From NCBI GenBank assembly GCA_023055425.1, contig JALGPY010000006.1:76754435-76818434 (forward strand): a stretch of 64,000 nucleotides of DNA, read 5' to 3'. Every line of letters starts with the position of its first letter. The stretch's first letter is position 1. Of this stretch, positions 12,086-21,197 are shown one piece after another. The position numbers and the translations under genes are program-made. A model generated the notes under the pieces. That model was not told the DNA's origin and did no database searches. It saw only the letters and a list, made by a program, of their open reading frames with translations. Source of the DNA: Linanthus parryae (taxonomy: Eukaryota > Streptophyta > Magnoliopsida > Ericales > Polemoniaceae).

Positions 12086-13216
12086 GCATCCGAACGTGCG
12101 GAGATGCTCATAGGATGGTGAGCGATGGTAGAGGGCAACAGTAGGAATATTGTTGCCAAGGAATTTGGTGGGAAGAATGTTATGAAGGTAGACAGCAGTC
12201 AGAAGAGACTCAACCTAGAAAGAGGCAGGAAGGGAGGCCTGAGCTAGGAGGGCACGACTGATGTCATTGATTCGATGAATCATGCGTTCAGCTTTGCCAT
12301 TTTGAGATGACGTCTGAGGACACGCAAACCGGAAGACAAGTCCATGATTAATGGCGTGAGAGTGAAAAGAGCCATTATCGAATTCTCCACCAAGGTCACA
12401 TTGAAAAGTTTTGATGGGTCGCTCAAATTGAGTTTGTACGAAGGTAGTGAATTGTTTAAATTTTGATATCGCTTCGCTTTTCTGTTTAAGTGGGAAAACC
12501 CTGAGAAAATGGGTATAGTCATCTAATAGGAGTAGGTAGTATTTGTAGTGCGATTTTCTTAAGACCGGAGATGTCCATAAATCACTGTGAACAATGTCAA
12601 ATGGACTAGAAGTAAAAGAAGTAGATGGTGATAAAGGAACACGCACATGTTTACTAATTTGACAAGCATGGCAAAGAGCTTCTGAATTATGCCTACTACA
12701 AGAAATGAAATGGCTACTAAGAAGCGAATCTAAAACTAGACGCCCGGGATGACCAAGGCGGTTGTGCCAAACGGAAGCAGGAAGAGCAGCAAAAGAGACA
12801 GCAGACGACGGTGGTGGGACAGACTGGAATGGATAGAGATCACCCGAACTGTTGCTCCTCTGTAAAAGAGCTCCCGATCGTAGGTCCTTTACAGAAAAAC
12901 CAAAGGGGTCAAACTCAACGGAAACATTGTTGTCAGTAGTGAATTGACGAACAGAAACTAAGTTTTTGATAACGTTTGGGGTAAGTAAGACATTTCTAAG
13001 GTGAAGGGAACGAGAGTTGGTGGCAAGGGTGTGATTGTCGGATCCTTTCACTGGAATGCTAGAGCCGTTTCCCACAAGTATGTTAGGAAAAGGACAAGAT
13101 GACGAGAGAGAGGAGAGTATAACTAACTGCGTAGTGAGATGAGCAGATGCGGCGGAATCAATATACCAAGTCTGATCCGGAACGTTGAGTGTCATGCCAG
13201 AGAACGGAGATCCCAA
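12086..13216 (-). pseudogene. pol: Copia B protease and integrase (pol, 5' part)
   Basis: N-terminal part of the Copia polyprotein. The protease block is WYIDSAASAHLT, where the usual active-site D-S-G reads D-S-A. Next comes the pre-integrase zinc region with HNRLGHPG and CHACQISK. The integrase core follows, with FDIVHSDLW carrying the first Asp, FQCDLGGEFDN carrying the second, and QNGKAERM carrying Glu. An in-frame TAG at 12215-12217 stands where the family has a conserved Trp. The frame then continues through HNILPTKFLGNNIP into the start at 12085, so it is a single nonsense mutation and not a gene boundary. The first Met shown is only the first in the open frame. Confidence 0.87.
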
Positions 13217-13315
13217 ATCAGTAGCAGTCGGGTAGGCAGAAGCGGCTGTGAGGCCCTGCTGAGAAGGTCCTGGACCAAGAATACCTGAGGTAACTGTAGG
13301 CTAAGAGGGTCCTAA

Positions 13316-13558
13316 CTATGCCAAGTCCTCCGTTGCGGGATAGGAGTATGGGGTGATATCAGGGAGCGATGGAGCAGGACACCATACCCATCTGCCGTGA
13401 GAAGAGGTAGGAGATGTGGGATACTGCTGAGTGTGACCATGTGCTTTTCGGCCATACTGAAGACGACCACAATGGCCCTGGCGACCCTGTGACTGTCGCG
13501 TTTGTGGCCGTGCCGAATGAGGAGAAGCGGCAGAGAAATTGATAGTTCGATTTGCCAT
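13316..13558 (-). pseudogene. Possible gag C-terminal remnant of Copia B
   Basis: An 80-codon frame starting MANRTINFSAASPHSARPQ. The segment QYGRKAHGHTQQY has the spacing of a zinc knuckle whose cysteines have been lost, which suggests the nucleocapsid end of gag just upstream of protease. The main capsid part of gag is absent. Weakly supported. Confidence 0.4.
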
Positions 13559-14517
13559 GAAAAATGGCTAAACTATAGCCACAAAAGAATTCTAAGTTGA
13601 GTATGTGTAAAAAAAAAAAAAAATATCAATCACAAAGGATTGAACTAGACCCACATGAGTCCACAACTCATGAATTGAACCCACAAAAGAAAAGGGTTAA
13701 CTCTCACAGTGGTAAGCCACAAGTTTCCACCGTTGAATTGATTCTCTAATCTCGACCGCACAACGTGCAACGTGGAAGCGACAGGTAACCCTGAGTCCAA
13801 AACAAAGAGCGGTCAAGAGTAGAGCGCAATCAAACGGCGAGGTCAGGTTTTTGCAGAGATCGCGACGAAGAGAGATATCGCTGATGACGGTCAATCTGAA
13901 AAAGAAACAGGACCAGAACTGAGTCTGGCGGCGCCGTTGTTGTCGACGAGCAACGATTCGTGGCTGATTCGTGGCTGTGAACTCGACAGTAAAGGACGTT
14001 GACAGATAGCAGATCGTCGGAGGGAGATAGCAACGGTTGCGAGGAATGATCAGCGATGGTGGCAGGAGGCGAAGGCACGCGCACGAACAATCGGGTGAAG
14101 AAAACGATGAAGAAGAGCGCAGGAGGCAGAGCACAAATCGACCGGAGCAGCAGCAAGGATTGCCGGACCTGGGTTTGGCGTCGGGTCAAATCTGGGTTTC
14201 TCTATGAACAAGCTACTGCTGTTGCAGCTGGTTTCGTGCGGCCTTCTGGGTCGTCGTGGGGAGGGGCGACGGAGAAGGAGAGTGCGGCGGAAGGCTGGGC
14301 AAGTACCGGACGTGATACCGTCGGACCTGGGACGGTCGGCGAACAGGGGGGAGCAGAGATCGCTCGAGGGAGGACGACGGTCGTGATGACGCAACTCGAG
14401 GCACGAGCGGAAGCTGGTGGAGTGATGACGGCGGTAGTCCGATAGAGAGGACGACGGCGGCCTGTGGTGGCGTGAGGCCGGTCGACGGAAAGGTAAAAAG
14501 CAGAGACCTAGGTTAGG
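13559..14517 (-). other. Leader of Copia B, GC-rich, no gag
   Basis: Between the primer-binding site and the protease region there are about 960 bases that should hold the leader and gag. Instead I see GC-rich sequence with short Ser/Arg/Pro-rich frames on both strands, and nothing resembling the gag UBN2/DUF4219 region. A run of A at 13609-13622 sits near the pol side. It may be an expanded leader or captured host sequence. Confidence 0.5.
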
Positions 14518-14529
14518 GCTCTGATACCA
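14518..14529 (-). promoter_or_regulatory. Primer-binding site of Copia B
   Basis: On the minus strand the LTR end CA is followed directly by TGGTATCAGAGC, matching the 3' end of initiator tRNA-Met used by most plant Copia elements. Confidence 0.92.
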
Positions 14530-14651
14530 TGAAAGTGGGAGAAATCTTCCGTGCTTTTCATTGATTATTTACACCCTTAAATAGGTAAAATACAATGCTA
14601 AATTCTACAACTAGTCCTCTAATTATTTACATAAGAGTCCTATAACTATTA
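14530..14651 (-). repeat. 5' LTR of Copia B
   Basis: 122 bp, identical to 9850-9971, followed on the right by the target duplication CATAG (14652-14656). Confidence 0.93.
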
Positions 14652-14656
14652 CATAG

Positions 14657-15525
14657 AAGGACAGAGGAATATTACAATATAACAAAGGAAATATAATGAC
14701 AAGCAGTTGTGGTTTTAGGCTTAGCTATTGGAAACAATGTGCTGATGATCTATGATTTTCTTGAACTAATTCGTTGAATTGAGCAATAATGGGAGTTCTG
14801 TATAACAATTGGGTTGAACTCTTGGGACTAAATAAAAGACGTTTCACTCGTCTTTCTACAACTTGTTAACGTTAACTTATGACAGCATCTCAGAGTACGA
14901 CAGTGGTCTGTTTCTCCTCTAGCTTTCTGTCTGTATATCATGGGATGGAACTTGGGAAGATCACCATGAAACCCAAATATCAACTGAAAAGAAGAAACAG
15001 TAAGATTTGTTGGCATTCTATTATAACACACCACTTCACAGATGAGTGTCCTTTTGAAAGAGGGAACATACAGGTTAAAGGTTGGTTACATGAAGGAAAA
15101 TGAAAGGGAACTTTGTAGAAAACAAAACCAAGAGCAAGATCAGTCCATACCATGAATTTTACTTGTCCACATTCATATGTAATCGGTATCATCTAATGCA
15201 TTATGAGTTCCCTTGGAGAGAAAAAAAAAAATCACACAGTCACAACCAAATATCGACAAAATCTAACAAGCCAGAGGATAAATGAAGCTAAAGTTGTGAT
15301 ACTGAAAAATAACCACAAGCCATGTTCTCAATAAGATTTGCATCTACAATTTTTTTTAAAGGGACATATGATGAGAAGGTTTGCATCTACAAGTTTAACC
15401 AGTTACAACTGATAAACAGTTAAACAGACAATTATGTTTAAATAGTTTATTCTCGAATGAGCCGCGCTGTAGTCATGACCCGACATCTTTTCTCTATCAT
15501 TCTGATTCAAATTTCCTCTTCAATT
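14657..15525. other. Unassigned spacer
   Basis: No recognisable gene. On the minus strand a TTTTCAG acceptor precedes an open stretch at about 14883-14983 (LIFGFHGDLPKFHPMIYRQK), which could be an exon, but I cannot connect it to the exons at 15526-16194. Confidence 0.35.
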
Positions 15526-16194
15526 CTAATCCCTGCATACAGAGGATGGAAAACTATTTGTCAATGCTTTTGAGTTGTGATATATTAAATAATTAATGCA
15601 ATTGTTACTCCTCTAGCATTCTAAGAAAAAAGTCTCAGGACATAAGATTAGGTTATGATTGGAAGGAACCAAACATACTTCAAAGTCTAAATTATTAATA
15701 CCTATGTAAACCTAGTAGCTGTTACAGTCGACAACATAAGATTCCCAATCTCAACGTTATTCATGGCCGATATAGTCGGAAGAAGCCTACATAAATTTGA
15801 TTATTAGTTACATGTCATTTTTATTTTAAGAACTTCACAAACTTAATTGTTAGCTTGTATACTTACAACTTCACCTCAATGATCGGGCCAGTTTTCTAGC
15901 AAATCGTGCACCTACTCCTTTTGGCAAACCCTGAAATTATCATTGGAGAATGATGTGTTTACCAAGTAATACTTACACAATGAGAGAATGTCCAAAAGTA
16001 AAATTTAACAGGTAAATAATAACCTTGAAGAACTCCTTCAGTACGGCCTTACAGTAGGTGGATCCATATGTCAAGTAGCTCAATACTCCTGGATTCAATT
16101 GCATGTGGCTACTTATTCCCATAATCTCCAGATGCTTCAAGCAATGAAATGGTGATGAAAAGCTGTACATGGAAATTGGATTCATTGCAAGAAT
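15526..16194 (-). pseudogene. Unrecognised multi-exon gene, 3' exons (fragment or small gene)
   Basis: Four minus-strand blocks with good GT-AG borders can be chained: 16194-16024, 15930-15875, 15786-15712, and a last piece starting at 15532. Joined in phase they stay open across three introns and stop at about 15526. The first exon reads ILAMNPISMYSFSSPFHCLK then HLEIMGISSHMQLNPGVLSY and ends VLKEFFK. The next two give GLPKGVGARFARKLARSLR and LLPTISAMNNVEIGNLML. The CLKHLEI stretch has a leucine-rich-repeat feel, but I do not recognise the protein. No start or upstream exons were found between 16200 and 16900, so this may be a truncated gene. The type 'pseudogene' is provisional. Confidence 0.42.
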
Positions 16195-16920
16195 CTGTGG
16201 TACCAAAAACAAAATATGTAAGCAATAAAACAAGTTGAGAAACACTAATTCGTTGCATATTGTTAGAACTAAACAAGTCAAAAGGTACTAAGAATGAAAA
16301 AAACAAGTTAAGAAATGACGAATAATATTGTTCCCTAGTTCAAAATTTTTCTCGCTACCCAAATCTTCTTACAAGCCGTCATTTCGTCATTTACAGCCTT
16401 ACATGAGTTCATCCCTGTCCGAATAGGATTTAACTCGTTTTTTATAGATGTGAAAAATTAACAATGGCAGCCCGCTAACATTATACTTGAAAATATTTCT
16501 TATAAAAATAGGATAACACCACAATGTCGGCACTGAAACCTAGTATTGTACCTAGGATTATCAAGCACGTCCCAAGTTCCTTTCCCTCCTTGGAAGATGT
16601 TTTGGAGTGTGAGGATGTTAACCTCTAAGTACATGAGTGGATATTTGTAAGAACATCGTTGAGTTTAAAAGAGTCTAAAAACAATAGTCGATGCTCGTAA
16701 AATCACATGTGACCCCCAATTCGCTATATCTCATGTCTTATTGAAAGTTGTGAATTTCAGTTTGATGGTGAAGATCCAGACTGTGGTTGTTCGCTGGATG
16801 AAATAAATTAAGTTATCGACTGCGTTGAGGGACTTCACATTATAGATGTACTTAAGATTAATGGAGCGAACACAAAACCCCAAACATAGAAATTATTGAA
16901 ATGTCGGATTAGATTATTAT
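16195..16920. other. Unassigned AT-rich spacer
   Basis: No coding or repeat signal that I can support, apart from a pyrimidine-rich tract just upstream of the 16194 splice acceptor. Confidence 0.4.
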
Positions 16921-17152
16921 TTATTCTTTAAGAGCGTATCATGGCAACTGAATGAAAATCTTGACAACTATTTTCTATGTTTGACCTGAAACTTCCCACC
17001 TCCCATTTCGGGCTGTTTCGCATGAAAGTTCCAACTTACCTTATTTTGTAAATTTTCCGCCACATTTACCAAATTACCCTTCACGACATCCCTTAACCCT
17101 ACCTAACCCCCAATACTCCACTTTACTCTCACTTCCAACCTACCACTTCTAC

Positions 17153-17183
<31 letters not shown>

Positions 17184-17818
17184 TGAGAAAAACAGATAGA
17201 GAGAGAAAGTGAAAGAGGACGGGAGAGATGGTTCCCGATCCACCAAGAGAGAGGGAGAGAGGTAGAGAGAGAGAGGTGTGGTGTGCTCCAATTCGATTGT
17301 GGCGACGTATTGGCGTTAGCGGCGATGGCCAAGAAGACCCATTTATCTATGAGATGTTCTTCTGGCAAAGGCGAGGCGGTAGTGGTGGTGGGCTCGCAGG
17401 TTTGTCGTTCTTCCTCTCATTTTTCTTATTTTTTCAATTTTCTCCCTCCTTGTACCCCGATCTAAACTCCCCACTCTCAGATCTATATGTATTTGCAGAT
17501 TTTAACAGATCTTAGTATAGGAGAGAGAGGAGAGAGCATGAGGATTCTGCAAATCTTGATTTTTTTTTGCAAGACTTTGCAGATTCATACACATAGACCG
17601 AAAGGAGATTCACTTCGGTTTGGTGGCTTGGCGTTGGCGGTGATTGCGGTAGCGATGAGTGTTTCTTCTATGTCTTCTACTTATTATGTGTCTTCAGCTT
17701 CTTCTTCTCTAAAATGAAGATCTAAAGATTATTATTATGTAAATTAGTGTTAAAAATGGTTGTTATTCAGTTAAATTAATTGTTGGTTCTTCTAGTTCTT
17801 CTTCCATTTAGATATTTT
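16921..17818. repeat. Tandem duplication, copy 1
   Basis: About 900 bases starting TTATTCTTTAAGAGCG, repeated in the same order at 17835-18720. It contains a TA then GA microsatellite (17152-17220) and a GC-richer block (17225-17400) that looks like a 5' exon ending in a splice donor. The apparent open frames come mostly from the GA tract and differ between copies, so I do not call a gene. Copies differ by scattered substitutions and by the microsatellite, so the duplication is not recent. Confidence 0.75.
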
Positions 17819-17834
17819 ATATTAAATTAATTGT

Positions 17835-18720
17835 TTATTCCTTAAGAGCGAATCATGGCAACTGAACGAAAATATTGACAACTATTTCTTATGTTTCACC
17901 TAAAACTTCCCACATCCTGTTTCAGGCTGTTTCCCTGAAAGTTCCTACTTACCTTATTTTGTAACTTTTCCACCACTTTTATCACATTACCCTTCACCAC
18001 ATCCCTTGACCTTACCTAACCCCCAATACCCAACTTTACTCTCACTTCCAACTTACCACTTATAGAGAGAGTGAGAGAGAGAGAGACAGACAGACAGACA
18101 GATAGACAGAGAAAGTGAAAGAGGACGGAAGAGATGGTTCCCGATCTGCCAAGAGAGAGAGAGGGAGAGAGAGTGACGTGGTGAGCTCCGATTCGATTGT
18201 GGCGACGTATTGGCGTTAGCGTCGGTGGCCAAGAAGACCCATTTATCTATGGTTGTTCTTCTGGCAGTGGCGAGGCAGTAGTGGCGTTGGGCTTGCAGGT
18301 TTGTTGTTCTTCCTCTCAATTTCTTTCTTTTTTTACATTTTCTCCCTCCTTGTACCCCGATCTAAACTCCCCACTCTCATATCTATCTGGATTTGCATAT
18401 TTTAACAGAGTGTAGGAGAGAGAGAGGAGAGAGCACGACGATTTTGCAAATCTTGAATTCTGTTTTTTTGCAAGACTTTGCAGATCCATACACAGAGAAA
18501 GAAAGGAGATTCACTTCGATTTGGTGGCTTGGCGTTGGCGTTGATTGCGGTAGCGGTGAGTGCTTCTTCTACGTCTTCTACTTATTATGTGTCTTCAGCT
18601 TCTTCTTCTCTAAACATAAGATATGAATATTATTATTATGTAAATTGATGTTAAAAATGGTTGTTATTCAATTTAATTAATTGTTGGTTATTGTTGTTTT
18701 TCTTCCTTTTAGATATGTTC
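17835..18720. repeat. Tandem duplication, copy 2
   Basis: Second copy of the 16921-17818 unit, starting TTATTCCTTAAGAGCG. Its microsatellite is GAGA/CAGA and lacks the TA run. Sequence after it (18720-18870) ends in a block whose reverse complement shares TTTAAG-GC and a TGTTT-AC-TG-AACTTCC pattern with the start of copy 1. The pair may therefore lie inside one larger inverted-repeat element. Confidence 0.72.
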
Positions 18721-18869
18721 ATGTTCTTGTCGTTGATGTAGTGTTTCTTGTTCTTGTTGTTGTCGTCGATCTGTGTGAGAAACCAGAGAGAGACTAGAGA
18801 GACTGTAATTAGGATCTGTGGTGAGGGGTAAAATTGTCAAAAGACAACTAGGAAGTTACAAGTGAAACA

Positions 18870-21089
18870 GAGGAGGTATTATGAATCAATAAATAGTTAA
18901 GACGTGCCCTTAAATTTATATTAAACATTTTTTACAACGTGAGTCATGCTACATACACAACATGTTTGACATAAGTATAAACGTAATTTTATAATATAAT
19001 AAAACTAAAACTTAAAAAGGTACAGACAGTCCAAAATAGGGTCCAGACCCACGGACATGTGAACCCACCGAATGCTCACATGTATATGCTCCACTGTGCT
19101 CCGTGCACACCAGATCTAGTCCCAGTGGCACGTGAGGCCCACGAGACAGGGTCCCTCACACACCATACCTCGCACGGGAGCCAGGGGCTGGTTTGGAGGC
19201 TAAGGACCATCGCGAAGGGGTCCTTCTTATTCGCAGCATGTATATGTCAACATAATTGACTTGTCCATAACCTTCTATATATACTTTTCCGACGTCACCA
19301 ATGACGTCCCTTCGGTAATTGGGTTGTAAGATCTTCATAATGGGTCGTGATTGTTCCGTACAAGCCAGCCAGCCTCATTGGTTGCCCTCATTAATCAACT
19401 AATATATATAAGAGGTATTAATGCTTGATCAGTACACACGCAGTACTATATACACACTGACTTGCTAGGTTAAGTTCTATGGACAAGTTGTCTCTCTCCT
19501 CCCAAGGTAAATTCCGCTTGTTTTCACCCATCTCTTCCCTAAACATCTCTCTTTATCTTTTTTAACTGTACTTGATTGATTGAAACTCTTGTTACTCGAA
19601 GTACGAATAATCCGACACCCCAACATTTCCCCATTACAAAAGGAAATGGCGAACCCTCAAAGAAAATTTGTAGCGAGTCAAATTACTAGTGCGAGAACTT
19701 ATGTCAAATTTTTGTCCGTTCAGAACTATAGTTATTATTATTAAAACGATCGATCATCGAAACTGAGCGAAAAGAATGTCGCACCTGAGTTATTTCTACG
19801 GACAACGAAACGGTGCAAGCATTTCTAAGCTTTTGAAGCATGCCGATCAGATTCTTCGCCACAACTTGTTTAACATCATCACTGTGCGAAGCTAGCCACG
19901 GAGGGTAGAGATCAATGTACGCTCTCTCAATACAAGAGAGCCTCGATACCGTAACAAGAAGCACCGTAGCTATACCTTCAAGCTTGAATGAACTAAGCAA
20001 TGGTGTATCGAGTATCAGCACTAAATCGCTTAATGCACTGAAATCCGAGCCCAAGCTGATGTCCAATCTCTTCAGAAAAGGTAACGAAACATCCAACTGA
20101 TAGAAATCGCCCTCTTCCAGTATGAGACACTCCAAATTCACGCATGACGAAAACAATTCCTTTGTGATGCATTCGTCTCGCGGAACTTGGCTCGTGCTGT
20201 TATCAACCTCGTCGTCCTAGAAAGTGAACCCTTGGAGATGAAGTTTTGTCAGGTTCGGCAGCTCCAAAGGAATGTCTGGAACAACCATGTCCGGGTAGAA
20301 ACTGAGATCAAATACTCTTAAAGACAGACATGTGTACAAGGAAGTAGGCAACTCGTAGAGATACTGTGAGCAGTAGCCGGGTGCATGTATTTGGAGTTGT
20401 TCCACGTAGTGGTCGACGAGGTATGAAATGAGTTTGTCGAGGAATTCTGGGGTGGCATTGAAACCTATGGAGATCTGGGCTTTTGTGATGTTGCAAGTCT
20501 GATTCCGACGATGAAGCACGTTGCGGATGAAATTCTCATAGTTGCGAAATTCGGTGTCTTCATCTACCTCGTCCTCGTACTCGGACGGGGCATTTTTGCC
20601 GAAGTCGAGGTTAAGGCAGGGGCTCGTTTTCCAGAGCTGCCTCAATCGTCGAGAGAGGACTGAGGTTTGGACTATTTGTTTGATGTCGAGGGATGTGAAG
20701 ATATCGTGGAGGATCGGATCGGGGAGAGTGCTGATATTGTCAGCACAGTCTTCTTCTTTCGCCATAGTTATGTGCTTGCTGTTGTCTTCGAGATATTCTC
20801 TCTAGATCGCAGCAAGCGCTATCTAGATAGACCCAATATATATAGAGAGAGAGAGAGCTCAGAGACCCTGTCCCGTTTTCTCCGTCAAAATATGTCTGAG
20901 AGAACTCAAAGCGTTGTTTTCGTGCTAGATTTTTAGGGGAGTGAAGCTTATTTGTATCAAGTCCTTCTAGCATAGGGTTTTGGAGGCAAATGTGGTTTTT
21001 GACTTTCTTTACCAAACGAGACTCAAATGGGAACCAAAATTAATCTGCTGCAAGACATAGTAGTACTTACTTCTTCTGTTGCTCATTAA
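18870..21089 (-). repeat. Left arm of a roughly 2.2-kb inverted duplication
   Basis: This arm matches, in reverse complement, the right arm formed by 23545-25621 plus 41503-42055. It contains the minus-strand F-box pseudogene, its 5' flank up to 21089 and about 900 bases beyond its 3' side. Shared blocks run the whole length: GGTCCAGACCCAC (19039-19051 and 41867-41879), ACAAGTTGTCTCTCTC-like (near 19483), CTTGATTGATTG (near 19570), the coding exon, and CATAGTAGTACTTA (near 21056). Confidence 0.85.
19785..20765 (-). pseudogene. F-box/LRR (FBD-type) gene, left copy
   Basis: A plant F-box protein that would act as the substrate receptor of an SCF ubiquitin ligase. The N-terminus MAKEEDCADNISTLPDPILH then ILHDIFTSLDIKQIVQTSVL and SRRLRQLWKTSPCLNLDF is a typical plant F-box. 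Leucine-rich repeats follow: LPTSLYTCLSLRVFDLSF, IPLELPNLTKLHLQGF, CVNLECLILEEG and PFLKRLDISLG. A TAG at 20217-20219 interrupts the frame where the right copy has Trp. The frame is otherwise open to ITQ, followed by a GT donor at 19783-19784, the usual first-exon end in this family. No FBD exon follows within the arm, so the gene is also 3' truncated. Confidence 0.85.
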
Positions 21090-21197
21090 TGTTACATTGG
21101 AAGTCAACCTAAATGCATAAAGTTTTGTTAAAGCAGCCTAAGGAAAGTGTTGAATCACGTCATTTATTTCTATCCAAAAAAAAAAAAAATCACGTCA
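21090..21197. other. Remaining spacer at the palindrome centre
   Basis: About 108 bases including a poly(A) run (21178-21189), flanked by two AATCACGTCAT copies. Without the Helitron it would be the loop between the inverted arms. Confidence 0.6.

Larger units (their letters stand above)
9850..14651 (-). mobile_element. Copia B, recent minus-strand Copia element lacking gag
   Basis: A 4802-bp Ty1/copia element bounded by two identical 122-bp LTRs (9850-9971 and 14530-14651) and the 5-bp target duplication CATAG (9845-9849, 14652-14656). On its own strand the LTR begins TA and ends CA, a non-canonical TA..CA terminus known from some Copia families. A tRNA-Met type primer site (14518-14529) and a G-rich polypurine tract (9972-9984) are in place. 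The order protease, integrase, reverse transcriptase, RNase H is normal for Copia. Gag is almost wholly missing and pol carries one stop and one frameshift. Identical LTRs imply recent insertion, probably helped in trans. Lineage is uncertain; the short LTRs would suit an Ale/Retrofit-like group. Confidence 0.92.

Noticed and set aside
12215..12217. Gene boundary between two Copia B proteins
   Set aside because: Both sides are in the same frame and the integrase similarity runs straight across, so it is a nonsense mutation.
17103..17515. Overlapping open frames on both strands around the GA/TA microsatellite
   Set aside because: They arise from GAGAGA repeats (RERERE, SLSLSL) and are not kept between the two tandem copies.
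18870..19415. Independent dispersed repeat paired with 41503-42055
   Set aside because: At first it looked like a separate inverted repeat pair. The match continues into the F-box arms once Copia C is removed, so it is part of the palindrome.
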